Below are positions 1-12,600 of a stretch of DNA of 64,000 nucleotides, in pieces; the stretch's first letter is position 1, and every line of letters starts with the position of its first letter. The position numbers and the translations under genes are program-made. Where the stretch lies: assembly GCA_037976565.1 (NCBI GenBank), contig CP137683.1, positions 5,480,865-5,544,864 of the forward strand. The letters run 5' to 3'. The notes below the pieces were generated by a model, which searched no databases, had not been told where the DNA came from, and saw only the letters and a program-made list of their open reading frames with translations. The stretch comes from Mesocentrotus franciscanus (lineage: Eukaryota; Echinodermata; Echinoidea; Camarodonta; Strongylocentrotidae).

Positions 1-84
1 TTGCCTATGGGAACTCAGTGTTTTATTGCTCTGGTTCATAACATTAGGAGCCAGAGCAATATAGCACTGAGTTCCCATAGGCAA
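1..84. repeat. two-tier hairpin (fold-back element) at window edge
   Basis: Positions 1-20 are the exact reverse complement of 65-84. Inside them, 24-34 (TATTGCTCTGG) pairs with 51-61, leaving a 16-nt loop. The structure is a near-perfect 84-nt stem-loop. It starts at the first base of the window, so it may extend further left. It is most likely a small fold-back mobile element. Confidence 0.85.
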
Positions 85-3000
85 TCTTTTTATTCAGATG
101 GTCATATCTCAGCCAATTCTTAACATATTCAATTGGTTTACGACATTTGGACATTATTTTTGGTGGTCTATCGGAAAATGAAGAAAAAAATTGAGAAATT
201 CCAAAAATAGATTTTTGATGACGTCACACTTCACCACTCTATACCAATTAAGCAAATTTAGAAGAGCCCATACCTGTAATGATTGTAACTTTTTTTCAAT
301 TTTTTTCTTCTGATTTCATTGAAACTTTCACCAGTATGCTTCTCTGATTTTCTGGCTTTCTTCTACATTAGTTTGCGACCAAGGTTATGGTTTCCCATTA
401 ATCACCAGCGTTGGTATCAGAAGTAGACTAAAAGCACGCTTGTGGGTTAAATGGCACAGTCCTAGTGACACGCATTGCTGTTCTCAAGATAATAACATCC
501 TCTATTTTTAGCCGGGGGTGAGAACCGGAGTAAAGACACTCCAATGAATTCCATGCTCAGTCCCAGATACAAACATTCCTGTCCTCACGTTCACTCTGTT
601 TTTATTTACCGGGACGGTCGGGTCCTCGTGTGAATGGCCTAGATATTTTGAACTACACGCATGGGGCGCAAAACAACCACAACACTTGTAAAAAGAAGGG
701 AATTATGTCATGTATTTTGTATATATATATATTTTTATATACTTGAGTCGACATAATTCTGGCACCTTATCAATGGCTGGATTGTGAATGATGGACTATT
801 AAACCTTGCTACATAGACATACCGGTATACTACATGTATGTAAAGGGAAAACCCCCTCTTTCAACTTTCTAGGCTAAGTACTGCACTATAAAACTTCAAA
901 TCGACAAGACTGATGTGATTTTCGGCCATAAAATGAGAACAAAATTGTGATTCCATATTAACTGTCAAACACAACAGTTTATTCTCCGGACACCTATAAA
1001 AGCAACAACATCTGAGGTTTCATTTTATTATTTTCAGTGGATCAGCAATATAATTTGTGACACACTGATGGACATTAATGATCATAAGAATGATAAATAA
1101 GACCTATGGCTATGTTTTTAAAAAGAGCAGCCCATGACCATAAAACAAGAGCTGTTCATGACTGAAATGATTATTGAGGAGAAGTACAAGTACAAAAACA
1201 CAGATTGAATGGCTCAGAAGATATATATGCCAATCAGAGTATCAGTGGGGGTTGGGCTTCCAAAGCCTTGCCCACAACAGGAAGGTTGGACACTCCCACC
1301 TCATGAATATGCATAACATTCATTTCATAGTGCAGTTTGTACACAACTCATTGTCATACAACGCTGATTTTGTAAAGTACACTTGTAATCAGATTAAAGA
1401 TGCAATCTCCTTTTTAGGTAACAGCAAATAATTGTTTTGAAAAATACATTAATGATAACAAAATATGTAGAATAAAATGTCTGCTTTTAAATTGAATCTT
1501 AATCTGAAGATATAAAACAATCTAGGAAATATATAAAATTATTTGAAAACAAATTTCAAAATACATTCATATTTCATCTTACACAGTCTGAATGCTAAAG
1601 ATTATGTTAATAAACTATGGATCTATTGCAAAAAGGAAGAAAACTGTGTCTTTAGGACAATAACATTATGTTGGTATCATGAATAATAACCCAGGGAGAC
1701 TTCTTATAAAACATAAACTTTTATACACAAATTTTGTAATTTGTCTCGCAAGCACATCTCTCCTTGAACTAAACAAATTATAGGGCCCATTGTCTCTGAA
1801 CATTAAACAAAAATCAATTATGTGGTATGGATATATCATTGGACATTTATTTGTAGAGGTTTGCCATTCCCTTTATGAAATTAATATTTTCTTCATCAGT
1901 AACCAAGGAAATAGAAATTTAAAAAAATTGTAAAATTTTAGTACAAAACATTTGGGAGAGGTTGCAAGGTAAATTATGGAATTGCCAATTTTGTTACGTC
2001 GTTTTATTACAAATTTAAAAATACATAACCTCATCCGTTATCGGATTATCCTCAATTTTCAATGACCTCTTTCTCTTAATTTTGTGTTTTCATTCAACCA
2101 ACAAACATTGGAATATCAGGATGGACTTTCCTTTTAAGTAACATACATTTTGATGATTTCCAATAAGACTAGACACCCAACCGCCCCCAACAAAAAGAAA
2201 CATGCTGCAGACTTGTATTTTTTAAAAACTGTCCAATTAAATATATCTAGAACAGGATATCAAATGTTTTTGGTAAAGCTCCTTTTTTCAAATGTTCTAT
2301 GAAATGTAGATGGCAGGTAATTATGCCGCCACTGACAACACCTTGGTCATGCACTATCTCTTTCATGTTAAAGAGGGATTTTACCCTGGTGTCAACTTGG
2401 CTTTAATAAAAACAAAAACAAAACAAAAATTAATGAAATAGGCAAGTGAGAGAAACAGATCAGAGGAACATAGTATCAAGGACGAAAAGGTTTAAAATCT
2501 TTAAAATTTTGATCTATCCCAAAACAAAATCTATATCACATACACTGTAGGGTGTGTGTAAGAATATGTCCAATAATACACTCAATAGATAAATAGATAG
2601 ATAGATAGATCTATTCTTTTATTGATCCATATTCAAAACATAGAAAATTGGCCTCCACTAGCAGCACATAAACAAAATACAATGTAGTTACAAGATAATT
2701 GATAAACACTTATGTACATGTATATACGTCACATAAATGTACATAAATTCAAGGCAAATATATTACAATATGCTTCCTTTGAAGAAACATGGGAAAATTG
2801 TATGATTCTTCCCTCAATATATAGCTGCTTGCAAAGAAAATCAGAGTTGCCAATTATTATATTTTAAAGAAATAAAGTTGATAATTTCTCTTGGTTTATA
2901 TAATTTTCTTGAAGTTCTTGCGCTGATTTTCTAATTTTAACCACATGTTAAGACAACTTGATGTCACGGTGGTTTTCCTCTTAAAAGGCAGCCCATTTCA

Positions 3001-3410
3001 CCAATGATAACAACAGCTATAAATCATTCTAAAATTGGTCTCCTGAACTTCATGTGGGAATAGGTATTGGAGATGGCATCAACCCAAGAAAATCTGTGCT
3101 GAAAATTCATTAGGATAAACTGGTGGGATGGGATGTTCAGTACTGATTATCTTTTTTTCTTCTTCAGATCAGTGAGCGGCATAAACATACTCCATATCTT
3201 TTCCACATACACTCCAAAGCAGCGTTTCACAAAACGGTCCTAAGCACAAGTTCTTGGTCAACCTATTAAAATATGTGTATTAAATTTATGTTTCAATAGG
3301 GTGTTGGTGAACTTATACTTATGATTGTTTAATGAAATGGCGCCCAGGAGACTGATTTAGTGCAGAGAGATATTTAGTGTTAATGATCTCGATCAAACAG
3401 GATAGGCTCT
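85..3410. other. intergenic, no gene recognised
   Basis: The longest frame (1174-1431, 85 codons) has no recognisable motif and no supporting splice sites. About 290-405 resembles one end of the TTAA-flanked family at 3415-3901 (shared stretch: fragments TTTCATTGAAACTTTCACCA and GTTTCCCATTAA). A short GATA run lies at 2588-2612. At 3224-3347 there is an imperfect palindrome beginning CAGCGTTTCAC. Nothing else is supported. Confidence 0.6.
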
Positions 3411-3414
3411 TTAA

Positions 3415-3901
3415 GGGGAAATCCAACCTTAACAGACAACTACGCTATTAAAAAGAAAGAAGAAAAATCAGAGAAGCAGACTGGTGACAGTTTGAATTAA
3501 TTCTGACAAAAAATAAGAGAGTTAAGAATTTTTGAATGTTGTAATCACTACACGTATGGGCACTTCGAATTGGCTGGATCGGTATTGTCACCGTGACAAA
3601 GTGCTGGACTAATTTCCCATTTGTTTCAACACACAAAATTATTAAAATGACAATTTTTCACAAATGTATGATGCAGGAGGGCCTTTTCTTTTTAGAGGAC
3701 CTATAATAATATGCTATCCATGATATATTTTGAGTAGTGCTCTAAGGGAGAAGGCAATTAGGAGAAAAAGAGAAATTAATGATATTTTTGTCCCTTGACT
3801 ACGTCACAATCCACTGACTAAATTGCCAATTCGAGAATCGCATGGATTTAGTGATCTCACATTTCAAACATTCCTATTTAAACTCCCTTATTACTGGCCC
3901 T
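3415..3901 (-). mobile_element. TTAA-flanked non-autonomous element, family D, uninterrupted copy
   Basis: TTAA lies at 3411-3414 and 3902-3905, with GGGGAAATCC inside one edge and GGCCCT inside the other. The body has no coding capacity. The stretch 3415-3840 aligns in reverse complement with the two halves of the interrupted copy at 14783-15575: it shares ACTACGTCACAATCCACTGA, GATATTTTTGT, and an end reading GGTTGGATTTCCC. Flanking TTAA is typical of piggyBac or Kolobok-type insertions, but the superfamily is inferred. Confidence 0.6.
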
Positions 3902-4672
3902 TTAAGACTGATACCTGATTTCATTTCCAGTCCTCTATCAAAGACTACAGAGGTTTATTCCTAGACGTGAACTTGTACAGCACCACAAAGGATTACAAGG
4001 GAAGATGATCATTTTTAATTCAATTTACCAAAGGACCTTAACATAAAGCATATATACATGTATGTACAATGTATGTTCAATTGACTATAACAGGGAATAG
4101 TGAAAAGGTCCCGAGGAAGCTACATGTATATTCTATTCACTGAAATCAACACAGAAACGTTATTATCTAAATTAATAATCTTTTTTTACATTCAGATACT
4201 TTTAAATGTCTAAACTTTCTGAGGAGTAGGTCTAACTAATGACCACCATGTTCATGATGTATAACCCAATAAACAAATATATAACAAACAACTTTAACAA
4301 AAAGAACAGAAAATCAGAAAGAATTAAACTGATATAATTTGAGCTATCAAGAGATATTTTCAACAGAAAACGCCTCGATCTGGAGACTATCCAGCAAACA
4401 TTTGCCCCCTCGCTTGGAAATGTTACGTTTCAGCATTGCTCCCCATGCAATGACGTCAAGCGAAGCACAAAATGAGGTAACAGAATTGGGATAAAGTGTC
4501 AAAGATCTCATTACCGTTCTCAATTCTGAAAATCGTTTGACCCAGATCCCGGCATGAGGTCACGGATGAGGCGGGTAAAAAACCATCCCTGGGTGGAGCA
4601 AACCAATGAAATACACTTACTGCCATCATACTTTATATAGTTCAATGCCCTAATTGCATTTGTAAGTGTTAA

Positions 4673-5060
4673 AGATAAAGACCAGTTCTGGTCATGCGAT
4701 TGCATTGTGAAAGAATCGTTGTGAAATCGATCAGAAAAGGTTGATCATCTAGTATACAAGTATTGGTGTGTACTGCAAGGTTCTGGAATCATCAAAATGA
4801 TAAGAAATTTGGCCCAGTCTTGGTAAAGTTACAAGCACTGTACACAGAAAGATGTATATGGGACTACGCGACCACGTGCGCGATATCTATTTGGTCCCAA
4901 TAGATATAATAATTTACCAAATATATCAATTAGTAGGCGGTTTCCTGGCAAAATTTGTGTCATCACGTATTAGTCAAAACATATTCTTTCACATGATTGG
5001 TAATGAGAGCTTCCATTTCATTTTTTGAGAGAGGGGCGTTTCCAAAACTGGTCTTTACCT
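4673..5060 (+). mobile_element. MITE family A, copy 1 (388 bp, TTAA target site)
   Basis: TTAA lies at 4669-4672 and 5061-5064. The inner edges read AGATAAAGACCAGTTCTGG and, in reverse complement, AGGTAAAGACCAGTTTTGG, so the terminal inverted repeats are about 19 bp with two mismatches. A second full-length copy lies in opposite orientation at 50482-50868. There is no open frame of note. The TTAA flank suggests mobilisation by a piggyBac-like transposase encoded elsewhere (inference). Confidence 0.82.
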
Positions 5061-5517
5061 TTAAACTGTCAACCCAAACACGTAAGGTGAAGTTACAATG
5101 CCTTAACTCTCTGTCTACGGGAACAGGATAGTTCAGGAATTAACTACATGTATTAAGCCTATGTGAAAGAAAGAATTCTGTCACTGGGATAAATGCATTT
5201 TTCATTATTGACATTTTGGTGTTTGCAATTGCACTTAAGATATACAAATAGGAAGCTGTACATGTATATGTATGGATAATCCACTTCCAACTTTACTTTT
5301 CCTATAAAACATATCAAACCTTTCATTTTGACAATGCCCCGCTCTCCTTTTTTTGTTCCACAAGTAACAGTTCTGTCTCTCCCACACACTATTTGTTTTC
5401 ATGATCTCACATTATTCACTCTTTTGTTGCATCACTAATGTACTATTCATGCACTAACGTGGATATTATGAACAAATCAATCATTTTCTCCAATCCTCCA
5501 CAATGGAAAGACTACAA

Positions 5518-5915
5518 AAACGATACAATTGAAGACTATTACATAACATATTAAATATTTATACATAAAAAAGAGTATTTTTGACCAAAATTGGAACACA
5601 AGGAGGTTAAGCTGGGTTGAAATTAATATTTTCATCTGTTTAGGATCAGTTGAAGATTAAAATTTTGCACAACTCAATGTAATGTTCTGATTTTTTAATT
5701 TTAGCTGATGAAAAAAAAGGCTACATAAACTATACAATTAAAGACATATTACATAACACATTAAATATTTATATATAAAAAGTATTTTTGACCAAATTGG
5801 GACATAATGAGGGTAAGCTGGGTTGAAATAAACATTTCCCCATATTGAAGATTATAATTTTGCACAACTCAATGTAATGTTCTGATATTTTACTTTTAGC
5901 TGATGAATGGTAGAT
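5518..5915. repeat. tandem duplication, two units of about 210 bp
   Basis: Two diverged units lie head to tail. The landmark ACATAACAtATTAAATATTT occurs at 5541 and again at 5751, and both units later contain TTGACCAAA, TAAGCTGGGTTGAAAT, and TTTTGCACAACTCAATGTAA. The period is about 210 bp. No coding role is seen. Confidence 0.75.
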
Positions 5916-8587
5916 AACTAAAGACAGTGAATTGTATTAATCACTAAGGAAAGAAAGTGAAACAATAAAGAGATAAAATTGAAAACTTGCAAGAAGTGAG
6001 GAAAGAAGACCAAGAAGAGGGAATACTAAGAGATGAGCCTGGATATATAGTTATAATGAAACATTTATGTAAGCAGTATCAATAACAAAACTATTCTTCT
6101 GAACCTTAATAAATAAATACTGACAAGAAAAATGTAATTATAGTATCATCGTGTGGGTTTAATTTAGCAATAGCAATGGTTAGCGAAAATCCCAGAACTC
6201 GAAGGGCAAAAGGGAAAAGGAGATGTGATGATGAAAAGAGGGAAGTGTAGAGAAATGAAAGAGACAAAAGAAGAAGAAGAAGAAGGAAGATTGGGTATTA
6301 AAATGTAGAGGGAAAAGAGAGGAATAGGAGATAAGGAACTAAATGGAATAGAGTTTAAGAGAAGGGGACAAAGAGCAAGAGAAAAATACTTGGTTACTTA
6401 AAAGAAACACATGATCCAAACTTGACTACCATTTACACAAAGGTGGTTTCTGCCTTTGAAACTTTCATCAAAGAATATATCTCCTTTATAAAGGCAAGCT
6501 ATTTAAAGGCTCAGTTTGTACAGATAGATTTCAGAAGGCCATCCTATTTCACAATTGCACTTTCATCTGGAGGGCTGAATTGATATGATAATGACTACAC
6601 CATAACTTAAAGGTGCTGAAGAGAGCTTAGGGAAGAGTTCAGAAATAACCCTAAGCCTTATTAGTTTCATGGTCATTTTATGATCTCATTCTCCTCATAT
6701 CTTTTCTTGTGTATCAGGACAACTCGTCATGCTATTGGCAGAAGGCCATTAGCATGCATGCGTGCCACAAAGCAAATTTCTGATAACTAATTTCTAAGGT
6801 CTTGACTGCTCTATAGATATTATATCATTTTTAAAACATGGCATGGATTTCTCTCTTTATTAACTAATACAAAGAAGAAAATAGACTGTAAATACATGTA
6901 CCCAATTTGAGTATTTTTGCATCAAACAAGCACATCGTTCTGAAGTTATGGGCATTTTAATGCTAATGACTTGCTTAACAGAGCAGTGCTCGTCCGCATT
7001 TAGCAGAACAGCGCAACGTGCTTACCCTTGGTATGTTTTTCTGCCAGCAGCAACTACCCCTGCACTAAAAGCATCAGCCATATAAAAAATACCCGTCAAG
7101 ACAATGATCATTCCTGAAATAGGCAACAACTCTTTAAGACAACTACCACCACACCCTGATACCACCCCCTCACAGAAAAGGCCCATTACCAGGACAAAGT
7201 ACTTTAGGGGTAATCAAATAAGAAGAGGAAGAGGAAAAAATTCTCTCCATTTCTTATGCAATATCAAAGTCATTATCATTATAATTCTTCTTATTGTCCT
7301 TCCTTCTTCTTCTATTCCTCCTCTTTCTTCTTCTTCATTTTCCTATCATCATCATTATTGCTATTATTATCTACAAACAAGAAACTAGTTTAGATATCTT
7401 GCATCCATTTTTAATTTCCCCTGATTTCCTTTAACCAAAATTGTATATTTAAAGACTGACGACAGAAGTCAATTTAATTCAACAGTGGTGAAATAAAGTG
7501 GTGAAGTAACTGCTTAATGTCATGACCATTACCTTAAAGACCTGAGAACTCGATGAGTGATCGTTAAGTGTTATAGATAGACTGCAGTGCAGTAAATGCA
7601 CTTCGTTTGACTAGCTATCACCCCCACAAAGTGATGCAACGGCACATTCAATAGATATGCAGAAAATGAACTTTAGGGCCCTAGCAACCTGACAACGGCT
7701 CTTAGATTTACCAATAAATGTGACAATGTTGTGGGCTGGCATGTCTGAAATATTCAATAGATATCTGAAGAGGGGAATTTCCCTCAAGTGTCGATATCGT
7801 GTTTGCATTCACGATCATTTCAAAACATCTGGGACGAGAGTAATGGAGTGGCAATATGAGATGCATGATAAATGCACTGTTCAGACTGAAGGAGATTTAT
7901 ACAAAACTTGTATAAAGAAACATTGTACAAAGAATCATTGCATACATGTATATACATGTAGTAAAACTGGATAACAGCATCATATAAAGGAATGTTCTAT
8001 AGGAAACTGGTTTGGAAGAGGTCAGTTGACGTGATGATGACACCTGGCCAATCATGGAAAAGGGTAATTACAATTATCATATAGTGATACAATGAATTCA
8101 GGTAGTCTGAAAGGGGGGGGGGGTTGTATTACAACCAGACAATGAGGGGGTGGGGCACGCAGAGTGTCAATCCTCAATCTTAAAAGATATGTTTAGAATA
8201 TATATGGAGGTGGAAGAGAAAACACTTCCTGATTGGAATCAGCCCCGAACCTTATTTTCTTCAACAAATTTGAAAGAAGGATGATATTTATCACTGTCAT
8301 ATACGAGAAAAGATAAGGGAGTGCTTATAAATATCATAAAGGCTCGATCACATATGCCACAATACTGTAAACATTTTTGTTTGCATGTGTACTTAGTAAA
8401 TGGCAAGTAAGGATGATAATTGTTACAGCTGCTAGTACAAAGGTGCTACATGTACTCAGCTGTCTTTGTGTACTAAGATACAAAAATGTGAAGTGCTGTA
8501 CGCATAAGTATGCTTTAAAACCTCCTACGGTATTAAACTGCAGTAGTGTACATGTACATGTACGTAGCATATGAGAACAAGCCTTAA
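5916..8587. other. intergenic, no gene recognised
   Basis: Open frames here (7104-7388, 7611-7808, 7720-7974, 8334-8574) are short, overlap on both strands and lack recognisable domains or good splice context. The stretch 6230-6370 is purine-rich (GAAGAAGAAG). 7280-7380 is CTT-rich. 8114-8125 is a G run. Confidence 0.5.
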
Positions 8588-8880
8588 TGCCTGGATTACA
8601 TTTGGCCTACGATTAGTCTACGGAGCCCGTATCCTGCCCGTATCCCCTTTTCCGTTCGGCCATGAGATTTTCGTACAGATTCACGGGCTCCGCAGCCTTT
8701 AAGATTTTGTTTCGCGGGAAGTTATACAAATTTGAAAAATCGTAAGCCCGTAGCCGGTAGACATGTCGTAGATGGCACTTCACAATCCCCGCACGTAGCC
8801 TCCTACGATGCCCCCAAAATCGCACGAAAAATCGTAGACCAATTTATCGTACGGCGCCCGGGGCAAATGTAATCCAGGCA
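8588..8880. mobile_element. CpG-rich MITE-like element, 293 bp
   Basis: The left edge TGCCTGGATTACATTTG is the reverse complement of the right edge CAAATGTAATCCAGGCA, giving a perfect 17-bp terminal inverted repeat. The inside is strikingly rich in CG and in TACG/CGTA words (CGTAGA, CGTACG, CGTAAGCCCGTAG) compared with the AT-rich surroundings. There is no transposase. Flanks read CCTTAA and TAAGGC, which leaves the target duplication unclear. Confidence 0.78.
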
Positions 8881-9028
8881 TAAGGCATTACCGGTAAATC
8901 AATCATCTATTAGAACATTACTTGTAGCTGGTATTTTTATGCAGTATGTTGAGGGTGATACATTCAATTTTCATCAAAGGAGGAATGGAAATTAAAAAAT
9001 GGGAAAGAAAGCAAGAGAGATGGACAGT

Positions 9029-9030
<2 letters not shown>

Positions 9031-9085
<55 letters not shown>

Positions 9086-9103
9086 TGTGTGTGAGAGAGA
9101 GAG

Positions 9104-9161
<58 letters not shown>

Positions 9162-9162
9162 G
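9031..9162. repeat. GA/GT microsatellite
   Basis: A run of (GA)n at about 9031-9081 is followed by alternating GTGTGT and GAGAGA blocks. It is simple sequence. The open frames on both strands over it are artefacts. Confidence 0.95.
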
Positions 9163-9304
9163 GAGTGAGATGAAGAAAAAAAACATATATAATATATAAT
9201 TTAGATCTCTAGATACATGTACATATTATTAGACAGACACCCACATTGCACAGACTGACACAGATACAGAGATACATGTACTGATTGAAGAAAGAAAGTT
9301 AGGC

Positions 9305-9567
9305 AGAGTAAGAAAGAATTATAGGGAAGGAGAGAATCATAGGGAAGGAGAGAATTATAGGGAAGGAGAGAATCATAGGGAAGGAGAGAATTATAGGGAA
9401 GGAGAGAATCATAGGGAAGGAGAGAATTATAGGGAAGGAGAGAATCATAGGGAAGGAGAGAATTATAGGAAAGGAGAGAATTATAGGGAAGGAGAGAATC
9501 ATAGGGAAGGAGAGAATCATAGGGAAGGGGAGAATTATGGTGAAGGAGAGAATTATAGGGAAGGAGC
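9305..9567. repeat. 18-bp minisatellite, about 14 units
   Basis: The units are AATTATAGGGAAGGAGAG and AATCATAGGGAAGGAGAG, which largely alternate, so a 36-bp higher-order unit (T/C at the third base) is visible. It ends about 70 bp downstream of the C2orf76 stop codon and is therefore likely within or just beyond its 3' UTR. The repeated LLPYDS/LLPYNS reading on the minus strand is a by-product of 18 being a multiple of 3. Confidence 0.93.
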
Positions 9568-9639
9568 AAAAACCAGGATACTTACAGTACATGTGCTAAA
9601 TCTGTTCCCAACTGAAATTTCTGTATGGAGCTTACATTT

Positions 9640-12600
9640 TCACCAAATCACTGTGGAGTCAGTTTTGTACTGCTCATACTCTTTTCTATTGAAGAAAGAA
9701 AGTTCCGTCTCGTTCTCTGCAACCACAAATATAAAAAAAGAAAATATAAAAAACACCCAACATAATATCAAATTTTAAGAATATGGCTACATAGTACATT
9801 CAGGTATATAATGATCTTACCCATCTATCACATGATACAATATATTTCTTTCATTCTACTTGTATACAGGTCCTCTTTTCATAGTACATTTTGATAAGGT
9901 GAACTGAACAATAAAATGAATGATGAATATAAAAAAGAATATTGATTGGTCATCATTGCCACATCCTTATCCTTCTTCTTTTCCTCCTTCTCCTCATTCT
10001 ATTTCTCATTATATTTCTCCTCTAACTCATTCTTCTCTTTCTCCCCTCCTCCCTTTTTTCTTCTTTTCTTCCTCTCCCTCCTATTCCTCCTTCTTGTTCT
10101 CTACATCTTCTTCTTCCTCACCATCACCACCACCATCACCACCACCACCACCACCACCACCACCACCACCACCACCACCACCATGACCATGACCATCATC
10201 ATCACCACCACCACCACCACTACCATCATCATCTCTAATTTCATTTTGTGCCAAAACCATTATAGTTGTCACAATTAAAATAATCATCATCAAAGTGGGT
10301 AATATCACTACAATTTCTCCTCTGATTTTTCTCATCAAATTCCACATTTTTAAGATCCAAATCATTACGAAAATTATTGCACAAATCTTCTACACCATTA
10401 ACGCCTTTTGTGCCACCACAGATCATAGACCAATATCATAAAAAGGTTATTGAACTGTAATACAAGAGTCCAGTCAGGGGTTGTTTAATTTTGCTTTAAA
10501 TCATGGCTCCACACCAACCTTTTTCGGAAGGGGGCCTGGATTGCACATATTAGGGTCTGCATAAATGATCACTATATTAAAATGATACAATTTCAGGGAT
10601 CAAAACTTATATTTTAGGCACCCATATATATATATATGTCCTGAGCGCCTGTTGGTGTCTAGCCCTGTTCACATTATATGTATCTTGACTGGGAAAAACC
10701 TGCACAATGCACGTAGGCCTAAAGGTTATTAAAAAAAAGCTATTTCTAGTCTAAACATCTCATCATTGACCATTTCCATTCTTGAGTGGGATTTACACCC
10801 AGGACATGGAATAGGTGTAAACTGCTTCAAGATTCTTACCTATGTTACATGCCTTGAGAGTTTGATCTGGCTTCAGCATGAGTTTGTCATCATCCTCTTT
10901 ATTTATAACAGGATCACTTGTCTGTGGATTAAACATAAAATTAAATGCCGTAATGAACTTTAAAAATACATGTTGCACAAAGGACACTACTGCCAAAAGG
11001 TTTCGGCATCGGGGCTTAGCTGAAGTGTTTTGGGCCGCGTTTCCCGATAACCGCTGTTCGGGTCGTGCTCGATATCTGCTCGGTAGCTGCCCGTTAACTG
11101 AACGATAGCTGCCCGCAGGCAGTTCGGTCCTCGCTCGATGCGCGTGCTGAAGTTGTGCATTCTTAAGACTTGCCCGCACACATAAGGAAATTAATTTATA
11201 CTAACTCAACTTTCTGGCAACGCCCCATTAGTAAGAGAGAGAGAGGGGGGGGGGGAGAATAAAAGCTAGATCTAGTTAACTTAATTTAATTATTAAAACT
11301 GTAATCCAAACAAAATCCTAGGAACTTTAGGAGACAAGTGGGGTGTTGCAAGAAAGTTGAGTTGCAATCGATTGCAATCGATTGCAAATATCAGTTGCAA
11401 ATTTTGAAACTTGCAATCAATCGCAACTTTCTTGCAACGCCCCATAAGTGAAAAATTGTGTAATATGCTTCTCTTCTATTTCTTGACCAACTTATGTTGC
11501 AAATCATTATGAAAATAGTATGCAAATGCTGATCGACTGCACTAACAATGCACTGCTAAATCGACTAGATCTGGGTGAAAATGCACCCCAAAATGTGATG
11601 GTGATAATTTTGTTTGTACTCCTACTTAATTTTTTGGTACCTTTTTATCAATTCATTTTAATTTTGTTACGTTATTGGTATTACTGTAAACATAACAATT
11701 AGTATCATCATCATCGTTATTATTATTATTCTTTGCGTGTCAAATTGTCGAAGGACTGAGACTCTCCCCCTCCCTCCGATTTCAACAGAAACAGAGTTGA
11801 CATGTACAAATGAACTCTGGGAATGTGTATGTGATCAGTTGTGCGTGTGTGCCTGAGTGAAAATGAACATGAAGAGGCCTCCAACCGTAAATGGATTTAA
11901 GCTACAGTATTAAACATCCAATGGTCCGTACAGGTGTACATGTGTGTCCAAGTAAAAATTATGAAATATGCTTCTTTTATTTCTTGACAAAATAATATTG
12001 CAAATCATTATGAAACTACTGTACAAATGAAGTGCTGGGCGAATGCGCTTGCAGTGCACTGTTAGCAGAATTTAGGAGTGATAAAGCAAATGCCTCTTTA
12101 CCCCCTTTGAAAAAAGGGAAAAGGGGGAAAAGGAAAAAGAGGAAAAAGAGGAAAAAGAGGAAAAAGAGGAAAAAGAGGGAAAAGAGGAATAAGAAGAAGA
12201 AGGGGAGGCAGAAGAGGGAGATGAAGTAGAAAAAGAAGGGGAAGAAGAAGAATAAAAAGAAGAAGAAGAAGAAGAAACTCTAAATAGAAAATAAAACGGA
12301 CACACACAAAACAAGCAAAGAATTTCATCAATTGAAAAGTCCTATTTTTTCGCCAATGAATTGAATGTTTAAATGACAAGAGGCCTAGGGCCATACATTT
12401 TATATCATGTTTCAAGTGTTTCTAAACAAAGGGCTTGGAATCAAGTGTCTGGGAACTTGTTGTCATCTCAATAGTTATTTAGAAACAGATCATGTGCACG
12501 AGGTAAGATCACGTGATCTTAGTAGTGATGGTTGCTGAACCCTCGAGAGAAAGAGAGTGAGAAGCTGTAAGAGAGTGAGGGAGAGAGAGGTTCTGCCCCG

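Noticed and set aside
9305..9567. CRISPR-like regular repeat
   Set aside because: The 18-bp units are contiguous, without spacers, in a eukaryotic genome.
9201..9592. Frames with LLPYDS or FPMILS repeats resembling a repetitive protein
   Set aside because: Produced by the 18-bp minisatellite; no signal peptide or conserved flank.
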